This document shows, in pieces, positions 10,949 to 22,718 of a stretch of 64,000 nucleotides of DNA (position 1 is its first letter; each line of letters opens with the position of its first letter). Below the pieces are notes generated by a model. It did not search any database. It saw nothing but the letters and a program-made list of their open reading frames with translations, and was not told the DNA's origin. This DNA is from Monarcha castaneiventris obscurior (Eukaryota; Chordata; Aves; Passeriformes; Monarchidae), in assembly GCA_026261815.1 (NCBI GenBank), contig JAMPIT010000417.1, forward strand, positions 2,513,501-2,577,500, read 5' to 3'. Position numbers and translations under genes: made by a program.

Positions 10949-13734
10949 CAGTTCTGACGTTGAAAAGCCATTTTTGGGGCAGAGGTGGTTGACAAAAGAC
11001 AGCAGGAATTTTCTTCAGGCTCCTGGGTGGCACAACCAAAAATGACTCGTCAGTTCCACTTGGCAGTGATAAAAACCTGCTTGATCCATGTAGGTACCAG
11101 CTGATAAACACAGCAATTAAATGCCAGACATGAGGAGAATGAATGAAGCACCTGGGACGTCATTTGCTCGACTCAGCGTTTCAAGAGCTCAAGACGCGCC
11201 ACCCCACGGAGTCAAAAACAGAACATGAACCTAAGCAAAATTTATGAGTGAATGCAAATTTTATACGAAGTAAAATCAGAATAGGTTGGAAGAAAGGGCA
11301 GCGTGTAACTGATGGGACTGGAGACGTTAGTGGAGATAAATCACAAGGGCTTGCAGACCGAACATTTCTCTTCCCGTGCATTCCTCCCAGGTACATGGAA
11401 TAGTTTTCAATAACAAAGTTACAGAGAGGCAATTATTTCACACTACAGAGCTGACTCCTGCCTCATTTTTAAAAAACCATGAATACCTTTTACACCTGTA
11501 AGGCATGAGCAACAGCATTGGGTCTTGCCTTGTACGTGCCACTGTAGGTAATGGGAGAACCCAGCATCGAGACAGCGTTTCTCACTAGGAGCTTAAAAAG
11601 TAAAGATGGAAACATACTAGTATTGACTATTACACTGCAAAAAACCAGTTGACCATGAGAGGAGGAAGTATGTCACAGAGAAGAGATTCTTAAAAGTACC
11701 CAGATTCCCATGATTTTATTTCTTCCAAGGTTTTACTATTAATAAGGCAGAATTTTTTCTTCTCAAAAGGCTTAACACACCCACAGCTTCCCTCCCACTC
11801 TCCAGCCCTTAAATGAGTTTGGACTTTTTTTAAAGATAGCAGAAAGCAACAATTCTGGGACAAAATCCTGTTTCAAAAAATTACTGGAAAGGATCTGGGA
11901 GAATCCAATAAAACAATGGAAGACACAGAAAGTGGGAAGAAGTGCTGTCTTCTCATCTTTGAGAAAATAAAAATAGCAAGAGAACACATCTGCTCATTGA
12001 CTTTTCAGTTGAAAAAAAACAGGCTGTCAAAATCTGCCTTCTAGATCAGTCAATAATGTGAAACAAAAATTTTTGCTATTTGGGAAGTTTTTTATACAAA
12101 TAAAGTCCAACCTCTCAAGTCTAACACTTACATGAAACACTAGACTCTTATGCCTTGTGCTTTGAAGAAAATATTCTTTTGGTAATCTACTGAATTTTAT
12201 TAACAGGTATCTTTTTAACTGTAGAGAAAAATCAAATAAATGTTTTTAAATAAATACTGTGGAAGTGTCAATATTTCTGTGGCATAGAGAGCTTCCAAGC
12301 CAGCAATCCTCGGGAACAGAATGGGAGTTTATTATCTTTTTGGTATTCTTGTTAGTAACTGCAATTTGATCATACTTGGGGGATTTATTGTATGACTTGC
12401 ACTTTATTCATGTTTCAGCAATACACAAGAAGCTCCCAGTTACTGTACAAACTGGGAGCATGACATCCTGTCATCAGACAGGCATGCACCCATCTGGAAA
12501 TACCGAAGAAGTGAAGAACTGTCACTAAGATTTCTGTTTCAAGGGGAGGTGGTCCTTTCAAACAAGACTATAGGGTTAATTTTAACACAACACCTCTGCA
12601 TTAAGAGGCTGTGTGATCTCCTGCCTACAGGAAACATCTTCAGAAGCCATCATGACACCCAAATGAATTTAGAAAAGGCACAGTAAGTACAGGTAGTCTT
12701 TTATGTAAGGGCATAGCTATTCCCTTATGATCTTCAGACTGACTGTATATCCTGTAGGATAAACAAACACGAGCCTCAGATTCAAGCATATCCCTCCGAA
12801 GTCATCAGAAGACTACAACTTTTAAAATCCGTTTTAGTCCCAAACTGTAACTGCTCTTACCAATTAATGTGTGAGTGCTCTGCCTACACAGATGGAGTAC
12901 AAACCTATTTCTTGAGGGCAAAGAGACTGACAGCACGAGTGAGAAGCAGTATGAATTTATTTAAATGAAAAAAGCAGACTGAACCTCAAGCAAGGACTCT
13001 GGAGCAATCAGCATCATGGCCTGCCTTGGGTGGGGGCTGGTATTTGAAGAAAGCATCCTAGAAGAGAGGATTCTAGGATATGTTGCAGTTCTTTTGTGAA
13101 AGATTCCCATCAGTTCACATTCACTCTGCAAGAAGCGCAAATGCATAAATGTAAACTTAATTATTCCTAACATGGCTCCAGGCTAGCAACCCCCTCCTGC
13201 AAATCAAATTAACAAGACAGTGAAGAAAGGAAAAAACAGTCTTTGAAAAAACAAGCTCAGGGTGTGAAAGAGGAGGGGCAGGTGACAGCACAGACACTGC
13301 CATGCAAAGCCTGGAGGGAGGTGCTCTGCAAGAGCACATTGGAGAAGAGACAGGGAAGAGCATTTTTGCTGGTTTGCAATCCACAGCCGTGGTAATTCCA
13401 TCAGCAGAAAGATCCCACTGCAACAAATGAAGCAACTTCATAGCTCTCTGGGGAAAAATGTGTTTCAAGGCAGGGCATCTGAGCCAAGTAAGACTCTTAT
13501 TTCATTAGGAGGACCATGAAAGTGATGCGCTCAGGCAGGCCTGCATCTTGAGTGAGCTTGCAGGATGCAGCCAGCACAATACATGAAGCAGTTATTAGCC
13601 ACAGTAGCACGTGTGTATGTCTGCATTCGCAGTTGAAGTTTGCTCAAAAGTTACAGAACTTAAACTAGTTAAGGGATTTTAGAAAACACGCAAAAATAAT
13701 TGGAAATTGTTCACATTTTCCATTGACATCAATC

Positions 13735-13835
13735 TTACTCTGTTACTGAGAGAGGCACAGTACTGCCCAGTGAAAGTCACACACAAGAGATTAAAAACCC
13801 AGTCTGGAATAGCTGAACTCTAATCCCAGTTCTGA
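13735..13835 (-). repeat. Probable tRNA-SINE (MIR-like) remnant, reverse orientation
   Basis: Read on the minus strand, the segment has GTGTGTGACTTTCACTGGGC followed by AGTACTGTGCCTCTCTCAGT. This parallels the 'tgtgaccttgggcaagttacttaacctctctgtgcctcag' block of MIR-class SINEs. It is short and diverged, and the assignment is by eye only. Confidence 0.35.
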
Positions 13836-14697
13836 AAACAGTTTCCCACTATGGCCGAGAATGGGACTATGATTTCTGTGCAGCTGAACTCCACAGATGA
13901 AGAAGGTACATGGTAGAAACTCCATGTATCTGCTTGGCTTTTATACTTTCCACAATCATGCCACCTGTACAGTCAGAGCTTACCTACAATGTTCCAACTG
14001 CTACACAACTCCTTTATGTTTCACAATTACACTTGTTGCCCTTGCCCATCTCCTAAACTGGCATGATATGGATACTGGTGAGACACAAGGATGTTGCTGA
14101 ACAACACAAAGGCCAAATGGGAGCATTAAATCTCTAACAGCCCAACCTCTGAAAAAATAAAACTCCCAAACCACATGAAGTAAGCATTCAAGTTCCTTCA
14201 CAACATTAAAGCATTTCATAGAGACATTACATTTGTTTTAAAGCCAAAATTTCTGAAGGTAAGTAAGGTACTGAAATGTGCTAACAAAGTGCATGAATTA
14301 TTTGCACTCTGCTCATTAGTGACCAGACAAAATGATCATTTCACAGACAAGGCAAGTTCTGATTTCTCTTCAGTGTCACCATGTGCTATAGCTCTGTATT
14401 TCCATACCTTGATTTGTTTGGATTTCTTTCAAGTCTGACTTTAATTCCGAGTATTTCCTGGGTTTATAATACTTAGCCTGGGGATATTTACAACATAGCT
14501 TTCATATATTTTGTCCTCAATAATGAAATTATATTTTTAACCCTAATTCCATTTTAACATTGCCGAAACTGAAACCATGTACCTTTATTACACTGAAAAA
14601 CTCATGCACAAACAACAAGCAAGCAGCCCAAAGAACGCTACCTTGCAGTTTTTCAAATGATTTGCAAATACAAAGTATGTTGATTCTTTAATAACTG

Positions 14698-14715
14698 TTT
14701 ATTTTAACTTTTATT
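14698..14715 (-). terminator. CDK17: Candidate distal CDK17 polyadenylation signals (two AATAAA)
   Basis: Two minus-strand AATAAA hexamers (plus-strand TTTATT at 14698-14703 and 14710-14715) are joined by an ATTAAA at 14687-14692 and another AATAAA at 14584-14589. No canonical hexamer occurs on the minus strand between here and the CDK17 stop at 17937, so these may mark the true transcript end, about 3.2 kb after the stop. Non-canonical signals nearer the stop are the alternative. Confidence 0.35.
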
Positions 14716-16209
14716 GCCCAATTCAGGGATACACTCTGGCTACTGAATGCTGTGGTAAAGCAGCACAAAAATAACACAGCCATGTTGAGATGCACGTTCC
14801 ACTAGAGCATTGCTGAGCTGTTGGTTTGCTCCTTCCATCTCCCAACCCTGTCCCGTCAATCCCCATCCTCCACCCACCCTCTCCCCTTCAGCCTTCACCT
14901 GCACCTGCCTCTGTCCTGGCTTCCAGCCCACCTGACTCTGACACACACCTACACCCACACCTTGCCATGCCTACCCTGGGCTAGGTGGGACACACCAGGT
15001 ATCTTCTAAAAATAACTACCTAAAATCAGCCACGACTTGCAGGCCATTTATCATTAACTGATTGCTCATCGTCTAGCAAAGGTGGTCATACCAAACACTG
15101 GAAGTCATCCACTTTCAGTGACTCTCTGCTTGGTTTTTGCCACACTTGAGGTCTTCTCTCAAAAAGGCCAACACTCCTACAGTTCTTGGGGACAGTGAAA
15201 CCAAGTCCGTAGTACCTGACTCTGCCAGACAGGAGGCAGAGCACCGAATTCCATAGAAGGATGTCAGAGACGCCCAGCAACTTCAGACTTGTTGACTACT
15301 GCCCCAAAGAGGCAACTGCCACAGAACTGTCTCTGCTGATGCAGGAATTTCAATAACAGACAATTTTTAAAAGCCCCAAACTGGCTTGACCACAGATGCC
15401 AAGTTTCATAAATATGTTCTTTAAAGCTACCTCCTAACAAAGAACACAGATTCACTTGTAGGTCCTTAGAAAAAATTTCTTTATAAACAGACTGCTTTAA
15501 TTTATGGAAGAACTTTTCATCTGTAACCAAAAAGCTTAATTCCTACTTAAAATGGAACATCCTTTTGTTAGCTGCGGCTGATCCCTTTCTAAGTTTTTTA
15601 ATGCACTTCATTTTACCAGGTAAACCTTGAAGTCCTTTACTCATTAGTGTCACATTATTACCTGTTCTTTTATGACCTATGAAGTATTACTGTTCTAGAA
15701 ATGCTAAATCCCACATTTATCCACAGTGAACATTTAGTCTACCTTCACTACTTCTGTAAAAAAAGGTGATGTTTTTCTGATACTTCTTTCTTCAACACTG
15801 TCACGTCTACAACATATTTCCTACAAAGTTAATCGGTATAAAATCTAGATCAGATCCATAGCAACTATAAAAAAATATAGAACAACTATTTCAGGACAAG
15901 GTTTGTCATCAGTGCCAACTGTGCCTCTGCCACACGGGCAGCTGGGATCAGGGAGCCCCGTGTGTGTCCGAGGCTCGTGTCATGCTCCCAGCCGTGGGAC
16001 ACATGGGGCTGGCTCAGCAGCAGGGACCATGCTACTGACAAGGTCCCGAGCAGCCTCAGCCATGGATGAGCCACGTCACGTTCACTGCCACTGCTTCTGC
16101 ACTGAAGGAACTAAAGGAGCAGCCAAAGGTGGCCCTGGGGGCTCCCACTACACATGGACCTCGCTAAACACTGCCAACAATGCCCCAAGAACCGCAAGTT
16201 CACTTAGTC

Positions 16210-17936
16210 TGTATTTTTAACAACACAGGGCTTTTGTTATTATAAATTTCAAAACAAAACTGAAGAATTCCACATAATATTTATACTTTCAAAAGTACAA
16301 TATTAATACAGGTCGGTCAGTTAGAAATAACAGCAGTTTGTTAGGTCTACAAGATTTAACGTAAAACCGGTTTACAAATGCTGAAAAGCAGTAGTGGTCC
16401 AATAGTCACCGTTACACATGAATTTCTCTCCTCCAGAAAATAAAATTAAAAAAAAAAATCCCAATTCAAATTTACTAGTATCAATGAAATATTAATAAAA
16501 CACCCCCAAACATGCCACAATCACTATTCACAAATAAAGTTAAAATGAAATATACAAAAATTCACTTAATACTGTTAAATAACAATAAACTACGAGATTT
16601 CCTGAACAGAAATGGTAGGACCCCTGAACGTTTTACAGTGAATGTCAGGAAAAATTAAGTTACCTATGACTATTTTCATGATATACCAGCCAAAGATTTA
16701 CATGACCATTTCAAAATATACCAATAAAGATTTACAGTCTCTTTAAGATGCACTAAACAAATAGGTTCATAAAGGTGAACACAAATGCTTAAAAATACTG
16801 TAACCATCACCAAGGGTGTACTTATGATACTCACTGAGATGCATAAGCATAGTAGTAATATGTTTACTATCTCTGGAAAACAGGTAACATCTAAGATCTG
16901 AAAAACTCTCTAAGTTCCCATTGTAAAAGCTCTGTAGCATAGTGAGTTCTTCTCAAGTACAAACTTGCATCTTTCCAGTTGATTTCAAGTGAATAATGCA
17001 CAAATGGGAGAGCAACAAGGTGGGAAAAGTGTGACATTATTCCCATGTTTGTGTAATTAGTTGTCCTGTTCCTCTGTAATGAAAAGTAAGCCAGGGTCCA
17101 ACATATACGAATTGTCTTTTTACTATTTGTATTTCTAAGTTAAAAACAAGGTAAAAAAGTTATTGTTTCTGCAGGCCCCATATGCACAACAATGTGCAAA
17201 TATGTTATGCTGGAGTAAGCCTGACAAAATGTCCAGCCTCCATGCTCTAATTCATCAATAACTAACATAGGATCTGAGAGCAAATCATAGTTACTTTTCA
17301 CTTGTTTGAATCAACCTTCACACCATGTGCTTTTCAAAAACATAATATGCATTACAATTTTTCAACTATTTCAACACATACTTCCAATGTTAAATAAGGA
17401 ATTAAGTGCCAAGAACTTAGAGCATTAAAGATGGCTCACCTATAGCCAAGCAAAGCTATGTTTACATTCCAGGAAACACTGCAGTTTAAGAAATACAAAA
17501 AAACCCCGCAGCAGTAGAACATTTTATCAAGAGAAACAGATGCATTCACATATTATAAAGCCATTGCAACTTCTTCAGGCATGGAACTGTTGTGTTAACT
17601 ATACAGACAGTAGTTATTTAGCAGCAATGATTCCGCAATAAATAATGCACTGTGTTTCTCAGTCCTGCACAAAAATTGCAGCTACAGTTACATCAACAGC
17701 TGTAACCTACTGGCTCTAGTGGCAGAGGAGACCTTAAAACCAACTGTACAAAAAATTGTCACACTGTGACAACAAATATAAAAACATAATTTGCAGGTTG
17801 GAAATAAAAAGACTCCACTGTTAAGAGGACAGTGTAGACAAACTGCGATTCCAAGTCCACCAAGAGAAAGCACTGCCTTCGGATCCGAGTCCTTGACCGA
17901 CAGGATAGGCTTGGCCTTGACTCTGCACTGCCCCCT
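16210..17936 (-). other. CDK17: CDK17 3' untranslated region (minimum extent, inferred)
   Basis: This is AT-rich sequence directly after the CDK17 stop codon on the minus strand, with no competing coding potential or recognised repeat. The lower limit is a guess from the change to GC-rich sequence near 16,200. Minus-strand TATAAA (plus TTTATA near 16280) is a weak possible signal. The UTR may instead run to about 14.7 kb. Confidence 0.45.
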
Positions 17937-17974
17937 TTAGAAAAGCATGCTCTGCCTTCTGTTCTTCCCATGTC
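17937..17974 (-). CDS. CDK17: CDK17 last coding exon, with stop codon
   Basis: The exon has 38 coding bases: two bases finishing the split Gly512, then HGKNRRQSMLF and TAA (plus-strand TTA at 17937-17939). The acceptor is TTGTGTTGCAG on the minus strand. The tail is the one I know for mammalian CDK17. The exon continues into the 3' UTR. Confidence 0.93.
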
Positions 17975-18401
17975 CTGCAACACAACATGGACCATGGTAA
18001 GAAACCGAAGCATTTGCACAACAGAGTATAAAGTTACTACCAAGATCTTTGTCCTGCTTCAAGGCAACTCCCCCTGTGCTTCAACTGGCATCAGCATCTT
18101 TCTTTTAACGGCGCTCACTGCATTGGTTTTTCACTTTGCCACCACTCACCCCCACACAGGACTGGTTTGAAACTCCAAAAAGTTCTCACCTTCTCCAAAA
18201 AGTCCCTGCCCATCCCTCGTAAAACTCCTATCTTTCTGTGCACTTAGCTTGTATGTCCCTACAGGAATCTCAGTAAATCATTCTGGATTTTTGTGTCACT
18301 ATATTCACACAAACCAATTTAACAAAGCATTTTTCAATTTCGAATGCCTCTGGCACAGCATTCTTTTAGCAGGCATGAGAAAAAAATAAAGCTTTCCATA
18401 C

Positions 18402-18479
18402 CGGTCTCTGGGTAAGTGGAATTTCGAAAGCCAGGGTCTTTTTGCAATTGAATCTCTTTTAGACTGAATATTGAAACAC
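18402..18479 (-). CDS. CDK17: CDK17 coding exon (C-terminal extension, residues ~486-512)
   Basis: The exon is 78 bp, with entry phase 2 bases and exit phase 1 base. It encodes VSIFSLKEIQLQKDPGFRNS and TYPET after the kinase core. The acceptor is ACATTTCAG and the donor GTATGG. Reading past this donor stays open for about 20 codons, giving a possible alternative end. Confidence 0.93.
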
Positions 18480-18697
18480 CTGAAATGTAACAAAGAAATT
18501 AATTCATATACAAATGTAAAACTATGTTTTATTGATCAAAATGATATTCTTAATTATACAGTTTAGATAAAAAAATGTTTCCAATTCACAAATACATAAG
18601 TCACTAGATATCAGACTTCTTTAATAGATTAGAGTTTTTCCTCACACCCCATACTCAGCTTTATAACAATAGTCTGCTACTTTACTACTCCTCTTAC

Positions 18698-18788
18698 TTT
18701 CAGGCAGAGTGTGTATTCTTGTTCCAAGGCTCCTGAAGTATGCATGTTTCATGGCCTCTTCTGCTGAAATTCTCTTCTTTGATTCATA
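18698..18788 (-). CDS. CDK17: CDK17 coding exon (end of kinase domain, residues ~456-486)
   Basis: The exon is 91 bp (30 codons plus one base). It encodes YESKKRISAEEAMKHAYFRS then LGTRIHTLPE, the final helix of the kinase fold with the conserved R-S-A-E-E-A-hydrophobic-H pattern of CDK C-lobes. The donor is GTAAGA and the acceptor TTAATAG. Confidence 0.94.
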
Positions 18789-19656
18789 CTATTAATATAA
18801 AAGCATACAAGTCTGTTGGCTTCCATTAAAAATCTCTTTGCATCAAGTGATTTCATCACAGGGAGAAAGAGTTCTATTTGCTCAGTATTTCCCATCATTC
18901 ACTAGGACAATTAATTTTCATTACTTTCATTTCATACATGACAATCTAACATTGTACCAGAATCAGTACTGGCAACATGTAACAAGATTGCTAAAATAGT
19001 AAAAATAACTTCTGCAAATGGACGCAGGCCAAAACTACACCTAATCTTTATTTATAGATGGTACAATGATTAGATGTCTCCTGCTTGGCATCTGTGCAAT
19101 TTTGGACAAGGCTGCAGACATTTAAAAGCTGCATACAAATAAGTCACAGCACTGCGTCTACTCAAAGATGCAGGAGTTGGCCTTCTGTCCTGCTTCCAGC
19201 TCCTTTTTAATACAGATTCAAAGATTAAACCCACATACCACTTCAGCTTTTGAATACAGTTGCAACATCAAGGAGTAATATTACACCTTAGTAACTCCTT
19301 CTTTAGTACTAAACTCAGTTTATCATTAAAGAAATCTAGCATTTTTATATAAAAGTTTTGGTTTAATACCGTATCGCACAAGAGATTTAGTTTTTTCAGG
19401 GCTAATAGAATAATTCTATTTTTACAAAAGATAGTAAGAGAAGAAATCAGTTCTGGGGGAAGAAAAAGGAAGCATCAGTTTTTTAATTCTCACACTAGAC
19501 TGTCTTCTTCCCACATCTGTCATCCAGTACAGACTCAGCAGCACATTCCACTTTGAGACAGATCTAAATACTTTGGCTTCTAATACATTTTGTACATAAT
19601 ATGTTAAAACTCGAAAATTGCACTTTTATAAAGTAAAGCCACAAAACACATCTTAC

Positions 19657-19699
19657 TTGAAGGAACTTCGCTATCAATTCAATTCCTTCTGTGTCTAGC
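19657..19699 (-). CDS. CDK17: CDK17 small coding exon (residues ~441-455)
   Basis: This exon of only 43 bp completes Arg441 and adds LDTEGIELIAKFLQ, a C-lobe helix. The donor is GTAAGA and the acceptor TTTTTAG. Phases fit both neighbours. The short length is typical of this family's exon pattern, so I do not read it as damage. Confidence 0.92.
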
Positions 19700-20493
19700 C
19701 TAAAAATGAAAATATTTTTAAAAATTAAAACAGTTAAGGAATTGTATTTATGAAAGTAAAACTGCAGAGGAACTGACTTCATTAAATGACATCAAAACTG
19801 AAAACTATATCTAAACATGGAAATGCTATCACCCAAACAACATTCATTCATGTTAATGTGAATACATATGAGTCCCAATATCTCAGAACAAGACTATTTG
19901 GAAAACACTGGGGACACACAAATCCTTAGTTTGGATTGTCTTTTACTAGGTTGACCTGAATAATTTATTTGAATTTTTAAAATTATTTCTTTTAAGCTTA
20001 ATACTACTCATTTACTAGAGGGACACAATGTTAGATCATCTTCTTCAAAGTCAACAGCAAATGTCTTTGTTATTAAGTTTATTTATAATAACTGCACAGA
20101 CCCTTCAACTTTGTCATTATGGTTTTAAAATTATTCCAAGAAATGGCTCAAGGAAACCTGGTCATTTTAACAAATGGCCTTGGCCTAGTATATAACCAGA
20201 AGAGAACTGATGTTCTTTAGGAAATGCTGTGTGAATTCTCCTACTATGGAGACATCATTAACCTGAGTTTATCATTCCATATGTCATTAAGGAGCTGTGG
20301 TACCTACAATGATATTAGAGAAAGTAATCCCATAGTACCAGGTTCTGCTTTGCATTATCATCTGCCCACAGTAACACAACTGATGAATAGTTTTACACTA
20401 TTCAGTAGCAGATTGTACTTGGAAATGCATTCCCACTTAGGAATATGAAAAGCCACAGGGATGCATATTTTCTATTAATAAAACACAAAGTAC

Positions 20494-20599
20494 CTTGGTG
20501 CATGGTTGATGAGAGGTTGTGGTTTATACTTGGGAAAGTTGTAGTTTCTGAATTCATCACTGGAAGAAATGCCTGGCCATGTTTCTTGACATGGAGTTC
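20494..20599 (-). CDS. CDK17: CDK17 coding exon (C-lobe, residues ~406-441)
   Basis: The exon is 106 bp. It encodes [20 protein letters not shown] followed by [14 protein letters not shown], the CDK segment after the G helix, where TP..TWPG is the family signature. The human protein, as I recall it, has Ser where this one has Cys (TPS to TPC). The acceptor is AATGCAG and the donor GTACTT, the latter weaker than consensus. Confidence 0.94.
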
Positions 20600-20868
20600 C
20601 TGCATTTAGAAGCAGTAACAAATTAAACTTAAAAAATGTAAACAAGAAACTTTGACATAAAAAAGCATTTAATCCTGTAATTTAAAGGAGAAAGGTAAAA
20701 ATTCATTCAATAAGCCCATGTTGTGCACACCCAGATGTACACTCAGCTGAATCATTTTTCATAACCTTGATTACAATGTAATATATAATGTTGTTCTGAG
20801 ATAAAGATCTACAGTTCTCATACAAACATGGTGCATTAACATTAACATTGCTAAAAGTATCCATTTAC

Positions 20869-20966
20869 CGAGAAGTCTGAAAATTAAGTGCAGTTCATCT
20901 TCAACAGTTGAACCAGGAAAAAGAGGCCTTCCTGATGCCATTTCAAAAAATATGCATCCGACGCCC
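20869..20966 (-). CDS. CDK17: CDK17 coding exon (C-lobe, residues ~373-406)
   Basis: The exon is 98 bp. It completes Trp373 and encodes [20 protein letters not shown] followed by [12 protein letters not shown], the F-G helix region with the CDK-typical W-G-hydrophobic-GC and RPLFPG motifs. The donor is GTAAAT and the acceptor TATCAAG. Confidence 0.95.
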
Positions 20967-21494
20967 CTTGATAAAGACAGAGAAAAAGATAAAGCAGAAA
21001 TAATCCTATAATTTCAGCTCATAAAGGCTTCTGGGATTTCTCTTCAATTAAAACAAATTATTGGTTGTTAGCCACGCCCTGGTATTAAAATATTTAGAAA
21101 GATGTGTAGCAACAGAAGAACTGTCAAAGACTAAACAAAACCTGTGCCATAGCTATATTATATCCTCTTCCTTCACATGTTGAGTTAATCAATTTTATTA
21201 AAGCTCATGGTAAAATACCACATAACCCTGTCATTAGGAGAAGGCAGCTGCCTTTTTCCCTAATACTGTGGGCCTAATGCTTGCTTACTCTGAACAATAA
21301 AAAAGTACTCTGCATTTTCAGAGAGGAATAATAGCATCTTCCTCATCTACCAATCCTTTCCTAAAAATCCAACTCAGTTGTAGCCTATAAAAATTCAAAG
21401 GTTGAGTACTTGAATGTTACTATTTAACAGCAAAGTAGACATTTTTTCAACTTAACTCAGAACAAAAATTTAAATTAGACAAAACTATACAAAC

Positions 21495-21615
21495 CACATG
21501 TCAATTTGAGTTGAATACTCTGAAGATCCAAGGAGAACATCAGGTGGTCTGTACCATAATGTGACAACTTCATTGGAATAGGTCTTTGTAGGAACAGACT
21601 TCGCTCTAGCCAATC
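21495..21615 (-). CDS. CDK17: CDK17 coding exon (activation segment, residues ~333-373)
   Basis: The exon is 121 bp. It completes the Gly of DFG and encodes [20 protein letters not shown], then [19 protein letters not shown]. This is the activation loop and P+1 loop, with YRPPD in the place of the usual APE-type anchor. The activation-loop serine of this family ([11 protein letters not shown]) is present. The donor reads TG then GTTTGT, unusually weak, but the reading frame into the next exon (W-GVGC) requires it. Confidence 0.94.
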
Positions 21616-22586
21616 CTTGATAAAAAGGGAAATGAAGAGTCATATACAGCTTGCTGAAATCCTTTTTGTATTAAACTGACAAACTATTTTAAAGACCTTA
21701 TTATACTTGCTAAATATAGTCTCTTAATGCTATTTAAGGCCCTAATAAATAGATTTCTACAACTTGTGATTGCCTTCTGGTATTTATGGCAATCTCATGG
21801 TCAGCATTTTTAAGCACAGAAGAAAGGTAAACAGATCAAAACCTAGACTAATCCTGTAAATTTCATTAATGCAGTATAGCATTAGATCGATACGACACCT
21901 CCCTGCTGCAAAAAGGGAACACTGTTTCTGGAAAATTACATTGCAAAAGGCAGAAGGCAACAAACAAATAACCAAATGATGGAAACAGATCAAGTAAGTG
22001 TTGGATCTGCAGGAGTTTTCCATCCTAACATTGTCCATTTGTCAACAATATCTTCAATAAAATTCAGGTCTATCATGTTAGACGCAATCTTCTGAGCAAC
22101 TTCCATTCACACAAAAGGGGTAAAATCAGAGGCACAGAGCACAACTTTCAAAGGACCTTCCAGACACAGAAGGTAACAGGAAAATGTGAATGCCCTACTG
22201 TAAATCCCAAGGAATTTGGTGTATCAGTGACAGCTAACACCTAACAATTTAGCACATGAACAAACCCTTCCTCTCTCCTGTCATGGTTACCCTGCTTTAG
22301 AGTGACTGTGGAGCGTTAGGAGAAGCAATGTGAGCTCCACCTTAGGGATTTGACTAAGTATCTATTTCACAGGTAGCTGTAAGACTACTTTCAAATTGCA
22401 AGTCAAATGACAGTATTACCTATAGAGGTATTACTCTGATTATTTATACCCTGTAAAAGACTGACTTTCGTTTTCCATTTGAGAACACGCAAATTCACTA
22501 CAGACCCAAGGTACTCATTTCTCCTTTATAAGGAAAATGAGTTTCCTTTGCTGAGACAAAAAGAAATTTGTTACAGAGTAATTTCA

Positions 22587-22718
<132 letters not shown>

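Larger units (their letters stand above)
1..10950 (+). other. ELK3: ELK3 gene, 3' part (5' end outside window)
   Basis: This is the 3' portion of ELK3 (Net/SAP-2/ERP), an ETS-family ternary complex factor. It binds ETS sites together with SRF at serum response elements. It represses by default and becomes an activator after ERK phosphorylation. Three coding exons are visible (890-1684, 6594-6716, 9331-9429), all with GT/AG junctions and phase-0 boundaries. They encode 338 residues. Adding the 69-residue first coding exon known in human gives 407, the human length. The missing part holds the start codon and most of the ETS DNA-binding domain. The gene is transcribed towards CDK17, as in human. 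ELK1 and ELK4 were considered, but the B-box spacing, the PLNLS motif and the C-terminal FQFP together with the final NAQKS-type ending fit ELK3. The gene end at about 10.95 kb is inferred from a polyadenylation signal. Confidence 0.93.
9430..10950 (+). other. ELK3: ELK3 3' untranslated region (end inferred)
   Basis: This is AT-rich sequence after the ELK3 stop. Two ends are possible. ATTAAA at 9632-9637 would give a short UTR of about 220 bases. AATAAA at 10930-10935, followed by CATTTTATTAATGCA, would give one of about 1.5 kb. An alternating TA tract sits at about 9598-9625. The distal part (10561-10948) looks like an old SINE. The boundaries are inference. Confidence 0.5.
10951..16200. other. 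Intergenic region between the convergent ELK3 and CDK17 genes
   Basis: No gene is recognised here. Contents noted are a reverse-oriented SINE-like remnant (13735-13835), minus-strand polyadenylation hexamers near 14584-14715, a pyrimidine-rich CT/CA stretch at about 14850-14970, and a GC-rich patch at about 15903-16200. The CDK17 3' UTR may reach into the right part of this interval if the distal hexamers are used. Confidence 0.65.
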
